This document shows positions 51,598 to 63,338 of a stretch of DNA of 64,000 nt, piece by piece; positions within the stretch are counted from its first letter, which is position 1, and each line of letters begins with the position of its first letter. The DNA comes from Aquilaria yunnanensis (lineage: Eukaryota > Streptophyta > Magnoliopsida > Malvales > Thymelaeaceae). The notes under the pieces were generated by a model, which was not told the origin of the DNA, did no database searches, and was given only the letters and a program-made list of their open reading frames with translations. The stretch covers positions 5,830,501 through 5,894,500 of the forward strand of contig CM077599.1 of assembly GCA_039654915.1 (NCBI GenBank). Reading direction: 5' to 3'. The position numbers and the translations under genes are program-made.

Positions 51598-52418
51598 GGC
51601 AAAATGGGTAAATAAACCAATGATCTTTTTGTCTTAGAGCATATCACCTGCCGTTTTTTTTTTTTACAGTTAAATCACCCACTAATGTTCTTGTTTGGAT
51701 GAAATCTAATAACTATTATTTTAAAAATTGGGCAAATTAACTACTTGCGTAGTTTACAAAAAGAATATTCCATTTTTCTAGAATATTATGTTCTGTTAAT
51801 GCCACATAATTACTATCCTTCTGGGTAATTACAACATCTATTCCTAAACTATTTAATTCATTCACATAGGCCCCTAAACTAGAAATTATGCTAGAAAAAC
51901 CATCTCCTCTCAAACGGTCACTTTGACCACAACTCTTCCCTCAAGTGGGCCCAGAGGCTCTATTTGTCACTGATGATGATATTGATCAGTGCTAGAGGAA
52001 GATGGAGAAGCTATGCCGCGTCATGAAACTTTGTCGCCAAAGAGGGTTTTCTCCGAAATCAGCAATCTCAGGATTGGTGGTGGCAGGGTCATTGCCGCCA
52101 AGGGAGCAGGTGAGGAAATTGAAGATGTAGCGCTAGAGAGGGAGAAACTTGAAATTGGGAAAGTTTGGGCAGTATTTGTAATGTCAAACAAAAGTTTGGG
52201 AATAAAGTTAGAAGTTTTCTTTTTTTTTTTTTTTTGTACACAAACTTGCTACGTATATAGCCACATATTCTGCCACATCATCATACAGTTGGACAAATGT
52301 TACTACAATAGTTAATATCAATTTGATTTTGAACGTTAGTGGGCGATTTAGTTGTAAAAAAAAATATGGATAATATACTTTGAAGTGAAAAGATTAGTAG
52401 TTTATTTGCTCTTTTTAT
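51598..52418. mobile_element. MULE-like element, about 820 bases
   Basis: The left end GGCAAAATGGGTAAATAAAC is matched inverted by the right end (TGATAAAAAGAGCAAATAAAC). Both are followed by a poly-T/A run, ACAGTTAAATCACCCACTAA on the left and ACAACTAAATCGCCCACTAA on the right. The core (51930-52180) is GC-richer, with a short ORF without recognisable domain. Confidence 0.65.
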
Positions 52419-54084
52419 CATATATTAAAACTAAAATGACCTGTACACTTATAGATTCACAACAACAAGGTCTTTCAGTTCAACGTTGACAAGGAGCTGT
52501 GAATTGGTTTGGAACCAACAAAGATAGGCGGTCTTTTCCAATACTTTTTACAATCTTTGCAAACATTCTTATTTAGAGTTAATTTTGACTTGTGATATAG
52601 TTTCAATTATATGCATCTTTGATATTATAGCTTCATGTGTTGACTGAGACTTAATCAAAGGTGCAACCTTTTTTTCGTGTCTTTAGATTCTCTCAGCGAA
52701 TTTATGTATAAATATAAGGCTAAAATAAATGACCTTTTTTTGCTAAAAAAATACAAAATTTGGCCCTATTTTTTTAACACTGTTTGGCAATAAAACACTG
52801 AAATCTTAATTAAACTATTTAGTAGCTTTTTTCACTAATTTATATCTATATGATACTTCTTTTACAGTTAATTAGCATTTAAAAAGTACATCTTTGAAGC
52901 TATTGAGGTAAAAAATTGATAACTTAAAATGTTCATTAACTGTAAAAAAAATTATTAATAGATTAAAATTACTAAAAGATAGCTACATTATAGTTTAAAA
53001 GGAAGTTTACAATAATTCCCCTTTTATTTAGCCTAACCTGCATTTTGCACTTTACTTCTTTTACACTACCTAACAACATTTTTTGAAACCTTAATTTAAA
53101 CTGTACGATTGTCATATTTTAGTATTTTTAATCTCCCCCTGTAAATGTTAATCAGTATTTTTTAAATATCAATTAACTATGAAAAAAATTTTAAAATTAT
53201 TGTAACATTGTTACTAGGTAGTTTAAATTAAAGTTTTAAAAGTTGTTATTTGATATTGTTAAAAAATAGGGTAACATATAAGTTTTTTAAAATAGAGGAG
53301 ACAAAGCATAATTGAGGCTAAACCTTAAGGTGGTTTTTGTATTTTTCCTAGTTTAATTAAGATTTTAAACGTTGTTATTTAACAATTTAAAACTTTCAGG
53401 GGACAAAATGTATGTTTATTTAAAAAAAAAAAAAAAAGAGGGCAAACTCTAATTTCACGAAAACCTCGGAAAAAAAACACTAATTAGGCCTGAAATATAA
53501 TACTATCAAAACACCAGCAGCTAAGAGCTTCAGTTGATGTGACTTGAACAAAAAATTATAGTAGCATAACTTTCATCCTTTGTGCCATTGTAGATCATCC
53601 ATTCTTACGTGTATCCTGATTAACCATCTTTAAAAGTCCAGATTTTGTGTAACTAATCATGTTTTCTTTTTCTTTAAAAACGAAAAGAATTTTTAATTGC
53701 CTGCAACTTGATTCATTATGTCTATAATCACTCTACAATTTGATTAAGTTGAATATCTTTTCTTAGCACACTAACAACAATAAAATTGGACTACATTGTG
53801 AGATGCAATTATCAATTGCCTCTTTGATTTTAATATTAGATGTCTGATTTGTGTTTTTTTTTTTTCCTTTTCTTTCAATAGTTTGAAGATCTTATCTGGT
53901 ATGCAATCAGATATCCTGATGTGAGGCAGGATTTTGTATTGGTTTTTCATGAGAAAGGAAAAACAGAGAGAGAAGTTGACATAATTATGGCAAAGAAGAC
54001 CAGAAGACAGAGCCTTTAAATTTCCACTCTCCTGCCAAAATTTTTCGGCATCTGCCAATTAATTGGATTATGAATTCGGGAAGC
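52419..54084. other. Intergenic, AT-rich
   Basis: 52700-53430 has paired motifs (taaactatttagtagc, aaattaaagttttaaa) in both orientations, suggesting further worn inverted-end elements that I could not delimit. The minus-strand ORF at 53771-54058 starts MADAEKFWQES but shows no known domain. Confidence 0.35.
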
Positions 54085-54214
54085 AGACTGTGGCGATACA
54101 ACGATATTATGAGGGAGGTGAATGAATTGAGAAGCAAAGTACCTGATTGTGAGTTAGAAACACGTGTTCAGGGAAGCAAATAAAGAAGCGGATAACGTAG
54201 CAAAACAAGGCATT
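54085..54214 (+). pseudogene. RNase H-like (LINE-type) C-terminal relic
   Basis: The frame LWRYNDIMREVNELRSKV is followed, after a one-base frameshift near 54160, by HVFREANKEADNVAKQGI (54161-54214). The second part matches the REAN..AD..AK.G end of the RNase H-like domain found in plant LINE-derived proteins. The frameshift and lack of upstream RT show a relic. Confidence 0.5.
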
Positions 54215-57200
54215 TTCTGGATCCTTACCTATAATTTGGGTTTAATGTTTTCACTTTTACTTCAAGATTAGTCTGAGATATTTTTTTTTCCGAATGACTA
54301 ATTAGCGTATGTGTACTTTATGAGTAATTGAATTTAATAAAATTTATCATTGTTCAGGAAGAAAAAAAATCATGCCCGTAGATTTTTAAAATCATTGACT
54401 TTGCCAGTTCGCTAATTCTATGATTTTATTGGGATATGAATCCTAATACGTCTGTTTTATTCCGATTCGATTATGCTAATTGCTGAATCTATACACTAAT
54501 TAGGAAGGCTGCTTGCACTTGAGCTAGATCTCTGCGAAAGAACAAGTCAAGAATAAAAAGATTTGCTTATATGCATATGCGTGTCTATTTCAAAACTGCT
54601 GATCCTGAGAATGACACTACCCAGAACAATAGCAATCGTCTTTTATTGGTTTTAATTGTCATTTGGCATCAGCAAAACATTATTATGGAGGTTAATTAAG
54701 GACTAATAGACACACGCACACACATTTCTTGTGGATTTGTATAACGTAATGACTTTTCTTGTGAGATTTGGGAAATATTTTCTAGGGGAAAATCCTTGAG
54801 TGTGATGTTGATCAGTTGAATATTTCCTTGCATTAGCATGACCACAAATGAAAAAGAGATTGGAAAGATTTTTTTAAAAAAAAAGGAAGAAGCAACTAGG
54901 GGTGCCCTTGAGTTGTTTAAACCAAGATATGATTGCTGAGCCTTTCGGTGTGAGCACACTGATTTGAATATATTCATCACTATTTCCATGGATTTCTGGA
55001 AACAGAGAAGTTTTCAGATTTGTTTCTTATTATTCTGATTTGGATTCCAGCATTAGGAGTTAGGACAAAAGGTTCCTTTGCTTTTGTCTTCCTACATACA
55101 GCTGCAGCCAACAATACCAAACCAGATGCTTTATTTGATTCCAATCTCCTGATCCGCCACCTATTCTGTTGCCCATAATAACCCATAACTTAGCGGGGTG
55201 ACAGTTTGTTTTAATTTAAATTAATCTAATCTAAAATGATATATTTTTAATTTTTAATTTTTTATTTGGAACTAATTTTATTTAAAAACCGCTATTATGC
55301 AGGTATAATAATACATTGAAAATATAATTTTTATAATCTTACTAATTTTTTATGATTTTTTTAGTTTTAGGCATTAAAAATAAAAATTCACAAAAATTTA
55401 ATAATATTATGAAAATTTGCTTTCAAGTGGATTATTGTATCTACATACTGTTGGTTTCAAATCAAATTAGTTTTAGGCAAAAAGAATATAAAAAAATTAA
55501 ATTATTTTGAATTAAGTTAAAACAAATTGGCTTTAAATTGACCCATTTGTTATTAGTGTCAACGATGAGCATTTGAGTTTTGAAAAAAACTAACCAATGA
55601 TAACTTTTAACTTTAATGGTTTTGTTTCTCAAAGTTAATAAATTATCCAAAAATCTAACAACAATTATAAAAACTGCTTTAAAATGGGCCTTATGAAAAA
55701 AGCAGGAGGCGCGTTTATTTGATCGCATTGATTCAATTTGAAAAAAAAAAAAACAGCAATAACGCGTTCATATGGAAGCAATTGGAGAAATATCCTCAAC
55801 TGATCTCACAACTCTGTGCATCCTGATTTCATAATTTTGTTGAGCAGATTATTCTGACCAGATATTCCTTGTTTGTGAAAAGTTATTAACTCCAACGCAA
55901 CCTTTAATTTAAAGATAATCAGTAGCAAACTGGTGTCCCTGATAGCTGCCACTCAAGTGTTAGCTTTAAGCAAACATTCCATCATCTAAGAATCTAAAAC
56001 AGGATAAATAGAGGAGCCACTTTTAAGTATTTTAGCATTCTATGACAACCAACACAAATGCTTTGGTAGAGAACCAACCTAATTAGGTCCTACATGCAGA
56101 ATTTTTTAGCTTGCATAGGAGATTTATGTTGCTAAGCATTATTAGCTGGGTTTGGAATACCTGCATTATCTTCTAATAATAATTAGTGAAGGTGATTTCA
56201 GTTTAAGCTAACCTCAGTGATTACTCTTTCCTTGAAACTGTCATGAGTGGAAATGGCCTTTCTTGATTTGATGCCACAACCCTATCTTGTTCTTTTTGTA
56301 TAGAAGCTAGTGGTAGTTCCATTCCATATGATGGGAAGAGAAAGGAGTTGCTAATAGTTCTACCTTGTCTTTTTGGCAGTCATGTGCAATAATGGCAAAA
56401 ATATTCCCCACATGAAAAAGAAAGGGCAAGAGCTTTCACAAATTCAGATCTCCAAAGTCTAATCAAACTCCTAATCCACACATCCTTAAGCAATCTTTAA
56501 TCTGTATGCCAATTTCTCATTCCTGTCCACAGAAAAGCCCGCCAATCTGACAAACACAGACTCTAGCTAGAGCTGCAATTTTAGTACCTACCAATTGTAA
56601 TTTTCTGGTCCGCTGGATCACTCTTGTTATGTAATGCTTGAAACCAGTGCTTAAGATTGTGCGAGATCAGTTACTTAAAAGAAGGATATAAGTGTTAATC
56701 CTCTGATTTGTTAGTCATGAAGTTTCAGTTTTTCTTTTTTCCTTTTTCTTGTTTCGGGTTAGGTTGAGCCTTGTTTAATAACATCACTTTGCATTCTGAA
56801 GCTAACGTCTGTTGTAGAAAGGAAATAAGCTATGGGTGGGCAAAACAAACAGCGGGGTAATGAGGCCACCTGTCCCATATATTTGACAAAATTTATCCAA
56901 GTCGCTAGAAAAATAATGCAGGGCAAGGTAGCTTCATTGGATTGGACGTGTCCAGATGAGTTAATTTTGCTCTCTTTCTGAAGTTGCCCTCAGAAACTTG
57001 GGCCCCCAGAAGAAGACAAGAGGCATGGCTCATATCAAGTGGGGACCTGAAATCTTAAAAGTTAAATCCTACCAAACCAGAGCGCCAAAGCTGGGGGCTT
57101 TCTGCTCCTGCTCAACGTTGTTAACAACTTCAACTTTTTGCAGCACAAATAAGTGCTTGTTACTGTATTTCTTTTGCAATCTTGTCTGCAATTTTAAAAA

Positions 57201-57596
57201 TCAACTTGAGATCAAATTTTTGGACAGACCAAAAGCAAAAGGGGTGAAGTTTAAAGACATGGCTACTGTTTGTTTTACCTGCTGTGAGGAGATGAAGGAT
57301 AAAGCATCAACAACAAGTTGGGGGGGTTTGATTGGACCCCAACAGACACTGGCATTAGATGTGGAGGTCCATTCTCTCAGAATTGAATGAGGCCTCCAAT
57401 ATGCAAGGTTCACCTTCCTCTTCAATCATCGACCAGTTATTGCCCTCTGACAACCTCTCAGAGGCCAGAGATCTTGACCCTCATTTTAAAACCAGTTAGT
57501 TGGATCTCTCACCTTCTCCAAGAAAGGTAGCTCCACCACACTACACAGACCCAATCCAATTCCCATTCCCATCATTCACTGAAGCCTAAGCATGAG
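54215..57596. other. Upstream region of the MYB gene, no gene seen
   Basis: About 3.4 kb with ordinary intergenic composition. Several short ORFs on both strands lack domains. The last 1 kb would contain MYB promoter elements. Confidence 0.45.
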
Positions 57597-57627
57597 CCTA
57601 ACCTAACCCAGCAAGGCAGTATAAATA
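57597..57627 (+). promoter_or_regulatory. MYB promoter: AC elements and TATA box
   Basis: CCTAACCTAACCC (57597-57609) contains overlapping AC-type sites of the kind bound by R2R3-MYB factors. TATAAATA (57620-57627) lies about 85 bases before the ATG. The closeness of a MYB site to the TATA box of a MYB gene suggests self- or cross-regulation, which is inference. Confidence 0.55.
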
Positions 57628-57708
57628 CCACTTGCTTGTAATATGAGTCACACATCCAAATTCCAAAACTCACTTTCCTTTGGCAGGAAGTACTGATTTA
57701 ACATAAGA

Positions 57709-58491
57709 ATGGCTCCACGAAGCAGTAAATGTAGCAACAAAGAAGTGAATAGAGGTGCCTGGACGGCTGAAGAAGACCAGAAACTAGCCAAAGTAATTGA
57801 AATCCATGGTCCAAAAAAGTGGAAGTTTGTTGCAGATAAAGCAGGTCTTGTGGCTCTGTTTTATATGGTTCCAGAAAATGCCAACGTGGGTTATTTATTA
57901 AAGAATTTGATGATTTTTGTTCCATTAAATGTTGCTGCAGGTCTGAATAGATGTGGAAAGAGTTGCAGGCTGAGGTGGATGAACTATCTTAGACCCAATA
58001 TAAAGAGAGGCAACATATCAGACCAGGAAGAGGACTTGATTCTTAGGCTTCATAAACTGCTTGGAAACAGGTAGATTTCTTTTGAATCATATAGTGTCGA
58101 ATCGAGTGGCTCGAGAGATTGATCTTTCTGATGGATGTTCAGGTGGTCACTGATTGCTGGAAGACTTCCCGGCCGGACAGATAACGAAATCAAGAACTAC
58201 TGGAACTCACGTCTGAGAAAGAAAACCAACCAAAATGGCGGTCAGAAACAAGGAACTGTTGCTAAAACAAAAGACTACAAGGTTGAAGGTTGTAACGTAA
58301 ACGAGGCGGACACAAGTAGATCAAAGAGCATTGAGGATGGAGGCTTGAAGGGAGAGGCCGGTGGCTCTAATTTTGCATTCTCCGGCAGTGCCTTGTTTGA
58401 TCTCTATAAAGATCACGAGGAGCCTCATGATTTTGAATGGACAGACCAGTTCTTAGAGATGGATGAGAACTGGTTTAAATTTTTACCCTAA
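57709..58491 (+). CDS. R2R3-MYB transcription factor, bHLH-interacting type (204 aa)
   Basis: This is a nuclear DNA-binding regulator. Exons are 57709-57844, 57941-58070 and 58143-58491 (615 bases including stop). Introns of 96 and 72 bases have GT-AG ends and lie at the positions usual for R2R3-MYB genes. R2 has Trp18, Trp38 and Trp58 with [18 protein letters not shown]3 has Ile71, Trp90 and Trp109. The bHLH-binding signature [DE]Lx2[RK]x3Lx6Lx3R is complete at Asp77-Arg96. The C-terminus is short and acidic, ending [17 protein letters not shown], with no EAR repressor motif seen. Relatives with this signature (WER/GL1, TT2, MYB5 types) act with bHLH and WD40 partners in epidermal or flavonoid programmes; which branch applies is not decided here. 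The first intron is open in frame. Confidence 0.93.
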
Positions 58492-59229
58492 TTATTGGAA
58501 ATGTGTTTCCCTAGTTCCCTTCTAATTGTACCGGTTCATTACTCTATTTCTTTCCGTACTGTTACTGCTAGAAGAGAGCCATAGCAGATACATTTAAATA
58601 CTCTATCAAACCAGACGTGGAGGGGGAATTAATGAAGATAAGGTACAACATGTATTAAGCTGCCCTATTATCTTATTCACCGATAACACACACACGCACA
58701 CACATAACCAGATGATAATTACATTCCTTGCAATACAAGTAGCCAAGATTTTGTGTAGCTTCAACCGCAGCTTAAATGATGTTACCGTATATTGGTACCA
58801 TAATGGGCCTAACGACCCGTGGCCTATATCCATTAATAAGGAAGGAAGACTTATTAGGTCTAATGCTTTTGATTATAAAGGAAAAACACTTGGCCCTTAA
58901 GTAAGAGAGCCATAATATGACACAGAATCCATTGAGAAAAGGTCTCATTAAGAGAAGGATCCTATACCAAGTATACCACCTAATAACTAGTGAATAGAGA
59001 AGGGATTTATGGGCCCTATGGAGTATGTACATGAAAACACTAACCATCTCCATACTTTTTGACTTTTCGAGAGTTGAACTAACAAGAAATTCCCAAGGAT
59101 CATATCAATTTAGATAGTTACTATATTATACATATATGGCTAATTAAATGGAACCAGTAACCTACAGTTAATGCCCTATATGTGTATCACCAGTCATCCT
59201 AAAATTTGACAAAGTTGCCCATAAACCAA
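58492..59229. other. MYB 3' flank, no gene seen
   Basis: Would contain the MYB 3' UTR. A CA-rich run lies at about 58687-58706. Short ORFs lack features. Confidence 0.5.
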
Positions 59230-60740
59230 ATCTCTTCCTTTCCAGAAATCATAGCCTTTGCCACTATAGCCACTTTATGTTTCACTCCACTGATCATAAC
59301 CATCAAATCGGGGCTCTTCTAGTCGCTTGTCACCTTTAAATCGGAGCTTTTCTACCAATCATCACATCAGATCGCCTTAGATCTCAGCTCATTGTCACCT
59401 CAAATCGTTGCTTTTTAGGCAATCCTCATTTCAGATTGTGTTGTCATCACCTTTAGATCGCACCACTACTAACCGTCTGTTGATTGTTTCATCATTTCTT
59501 GCATCTACATCGCACCGAATTGCCATCATTGATTCAAAATCGCGTCGTTCATTGCTCTACTCTAGATCACAATGTCATTGCCTCCAGATCATGTCAGTCA
59601 TCTCTTGCCTCCATCATCTTCGCCACTGGTTTATGCATAGCAACAATCTAGACAAGTGTCCAAGACAATATGAAGAAGTGTCTGATCAATTGTGTAAAAA
59701 TGCTTGAAGTAACATGCATACATTTTATTTTCTTTCGAGAATATGTAAGGTATAAAAATATTTGAAAGAATTTGTAAAAGTAGTTGAAGGAATGTGTAAA
59801 CGTGTCTGCAATAATATTAATAAGCATATAAAGCAATATATGAAAAATTTACTTCATTCAGAAATAAAATTGTTTGAAGCAATAATCTAAAGTATCTAAA
59901 TTAATATGAAAAAAATGTTTAAAACAACATGTAAAAGTGTCTAATGCAATATATGAAAGTGTATGGAGTAATATTAAAATAATTTATTATCTTAAGAAAA
60001 TAAAAGTGTTGAAAACAATAAGTAAAAGTGTTTTAATGAATATAGAAAAATGTCTGAATAAATATAAAAGAGTATTTAAACCTAATGTGCAAACAAATTT
60101 TTCTCTTCACAAAAAATGCATTGAAAACAATAGATAAAAGTGTCAAAATGAATATGTATAAATGTCTACAAAAATATGTAAACATATTTGAACAAAAATG
60201 TAAAAGCATTTAAAATAATATATAAAACTTTTTTTTCGAGCATACCAGATCTTGACCAAGCGATCTTCTCATAAGTTTCCAAAATCTAGTTCTGGTCTTC
60301 TCCACCATTACATCTTGCTGATAATTGTTTTCAAATCTTGTGTAGGCGGTGTCCTGAGACAACCATTGGCTTCGATCGCAGTATAGCGTCATGAAAACTG
60401 TCAGAATCTTCGATAGCAAACATTAAAAGCAGTGAGAGAAGAAGAAATTTAGCGATCCAACAAAGGTAAAGTTCGCAATCTGGAGAAGATGATGAATCAG
60501 AACAAATAATTAAATCTGTTGTCTTCACTTGTGTGAAGGCTAGTTGTCGTCAGAGATGTTGAAGGTGGTGGTGGATGGAGAAGATGAAAGCACGTGATCT
60601 CTTGTTGCTAGCAGCTAGAGAAGACGAGGACGAGATTAGGTCAAGCAACAAGATGGTAATTACATAGGTAGAGAAAGGGTAACTAAGTAATTTTCACGTG
60701 GTTTGTCTAATTAGACATATGTACATAATAGTGATGGTAC
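59230..60740 (+). repeat. Repeat-family element with phrase array, family 3 (copy 2)
   Basis: A mixed block with repeated atcacctttaaatcg-like phrases (59280-59640) precedes an array of gtgtctgaagcaata, atatgtaaaa phrases (59650-60220). A purine-rich end with taattagacatatgtacat (60709-60727) follows. The array and terminal phrase match the element at 48170-49800 in the same orientation. Confidence 0.5.
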
Positions 60741-60912
60741 AATTTAGGTGCCACTTTTTACATTTATCATGGCAAACATTTTGCCAAGACAAAAATTCCT
60801 GGGCATCTGGTTTAAGCCATCTCCCCAGTGTCTGGCACCATGGTGGAGCAACAATAATTGGCTTTGCTTCAGTGTTCATGCTAATTAAAATGGGGGTGGA
60901 TTTGAACCATAA

Positions 60913-61260
60913 TCATAAATCTCTTTCTTTAACATAATCTATATGATTAAATGCTAAACCTTCGAAGTTTTCATAAATAGAGGGTAAAACCTTGCAAATT
61001 GGATCAAGTTCTAGTGCATCCGTTTTAAATGAAAAAACTCTCCATGCAAATGAACTTGCCTTTTTGTGATGTCTTAAAGCCATTAAACTTGTGGGTAGGC
61101 AGAACGATTGCCCAAAACTATAAAGAATGTCATTTTCTTTTGAAAGATAAAAAAAGGTCAGCCTAGGAGTTGAACATATACAGCCCATACGCAATCATGG
61201 ATGAAGAGTTTCCCAATCGTGGCCCAGTTTTAACCGTCCACATTCATTTTATTGGGACAT
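60913..61260 (-). pseudogene. RNase H-like (RVT_3-type) relic
   Basis: On the minus strand, KMNVDG (near 61250) and an IHDC segment occur in one frame interrupted by a stop. Then FSFKTDALELDPICKVLP and FEGLAFNHIDYVK occur in the frame of 61194-60913. The order (K.N.DG, DC, E/KTDAL, F.H..R/K) is that of the RNase H-like domain of LINE-derived plant proteins. Frameshifts and the missing REAN..AH.LA end mark it as decayed. Confidence 0.5.
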
Positions 61261-63338
61261 AAAATCAATCCATTGATATGTGTAGGTCCAATTTGGAAGT
61301 TCATTCGTCTATTTTTGCCGCAACTTGTGAGTGTTTATAACCGTTTGATTCATTTGTAAATTGTTCAAATTATTTTCCTTCGAATAGAAAAAACTGTTTG
61401 GGATTTCATTTTATACTAGCAAAACATCCACATTACGCTGTAAGAAGGAAGTTCTATGCAAGTTCACACAGAACTCTCGATCCTTCCACTCACTATTATG
61501 TTCTTTTCTTTTTCACCAACATCGCACACGTAGCTTCATAGGAGAAGCACTCGCCATGGACGAAAAACAATTCCAATTATTGCATATAGGTGTGATGATT
61601 ACATAGCATTTAATGTGTAAGAAATCTTAGCATCTCTTTGGCATACCTTCACTATAATGAAACAGAACAGAGCACAATGGAAGATTTAAGTGTCCTATGC
61701 CTTCAATGACAATGGATAAAAAATAACGTGGCTATGGATATAAATTGAACAACTCTAACATTTGGTACCTCAACAACAAATCTAATTAGTTAGAAAACTT
61801 CCCTTGTCATTAAGACATACAACATAGACAGGTGGCTTCAACCTACCCATGAGTAACCTGCCTATTGAAAAACAGCAAGACTTGAACACAAACAATAAAG
61901 AAAAATTGAGGAAAAAAACAGTTTGTATACCATAAGTCAAAACACACTTGTCACAACCATATCAACCCCTTGTACTTTAGTGTGTGTGTGTGTGTGTGTA
62001 GATCTTAGATTGGTTTGGGTGACTTTTGATGAATTGAACACTAATTAATCTTACGCATTTTTAAATTTAGAATAAACACAAATTTAAAATTGACCATGTG
62101 ATTTAGTAATGTAATACACAAATGATGCATCCCATGTCCATTACTTTTTACTTCACCAAACAAATGAACAATCAACCACTTAATTGCACTGGTATTGAGA
62201 CAGAGGTTAGAAAATTTTTAATTCTATTATTCCAAAATTAACTTCCCAATCACACGCTCAATCTCATCTTCTCTTTATGCACGTAACTTGTTTTCATGGC
62301 AGAAGTTCTCCCAACTTGTTTGACATATTCACTTCAAAAATCTGGAAAAGCAACTGGTCATTTAAAGAATATATCACCATGAAGCTCCTTTAGCCATTTG
62401 CTTTTACCCTTTTATTGTATTGTTTTATAAATAAACAAAAGCTTCAACCATTACTTTTTCAAATACTCATTTGTATAATTAAAACCATGTTGTGGTAAAT
62501 GAATGTTATTTTTCAACCGGACTATAATGTTAAACATAACCTAATAAAATTGATAAGAATTAACCTATGAGCAAGTGCTTTGCCCAAAGGAGAAAAACAA
62601 ATTCCAAGCTTTGCATTGCTTCAAACTTGGGGTTTTCATGGTTTTAAACTTGTTTCTCATGCTATTAATTACATTGAAAGTGAGAATGTTTAGCGTTATG
62701 TAGTATATTATGTTTGACACGTTACTAGTGACTTCATTATGTTTTCTTACTTGATTGTAAACTTTTTGCATATGGGAAATATAATTAATTCTACCATTAT
62801 TTTTAACTTTGAATGTTCCGGACACGATGAGCTAAAAACAAAATCTCACAACAACATTTAGGAAGTGGTTGGGTAATAAAAAACAAAAACCAAACACGAA
62901 GCAACTAACCTCCTTAACAATGAGTTCTTGTCACTTAAAAGAAAACAAAAGACCACCCCTGCCAAGAACAACTAGTGACAAATTGCACCTTGATGAGCAA
63001 ACCACATGCAAAGATGACAATGAATGGAACAACAATAATGATAAAATGAAGAAAACACAGTCAAAATAATTGTCAAACTAAGGAAGAAAGCAACTATCGA
63101 CTCTTCCCAGCACCGCTTCATCGGATTATAGAAGCCACCAGTCATGCAAAGACTTCCTTCATCCCATGTAATCAATCTCACCCTATCCACGTACCCTTGG
63201 GCACATTCTCCAAAAGCCACATGTCATCAATGACAGCCACCAAATAGGCCCATATGTTGAAGACCGAACATGTGCAAAGAAAAAAACATAAATTCGGCTC
63301 ATATGTGAAGGACACGTGCGAGGAATTCCATTCCCCGA
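61261..63338. other. Intergenic, with (GT)n at about 61980-61999
   Basis: No gene recognised. The ORFs at 62565-62825 (minus), 62869-63069 (plus) and 62972-63220 (minus) lack identifiable domains. Confidence 0.45.

Noticed and set aside
53771..54058. Possible small gene starting MADAEKFWQES on the minus strand
   Set aside because: Only the first 20 or so residues look protein-like; the rest is AT-driven and no exon partner was found.
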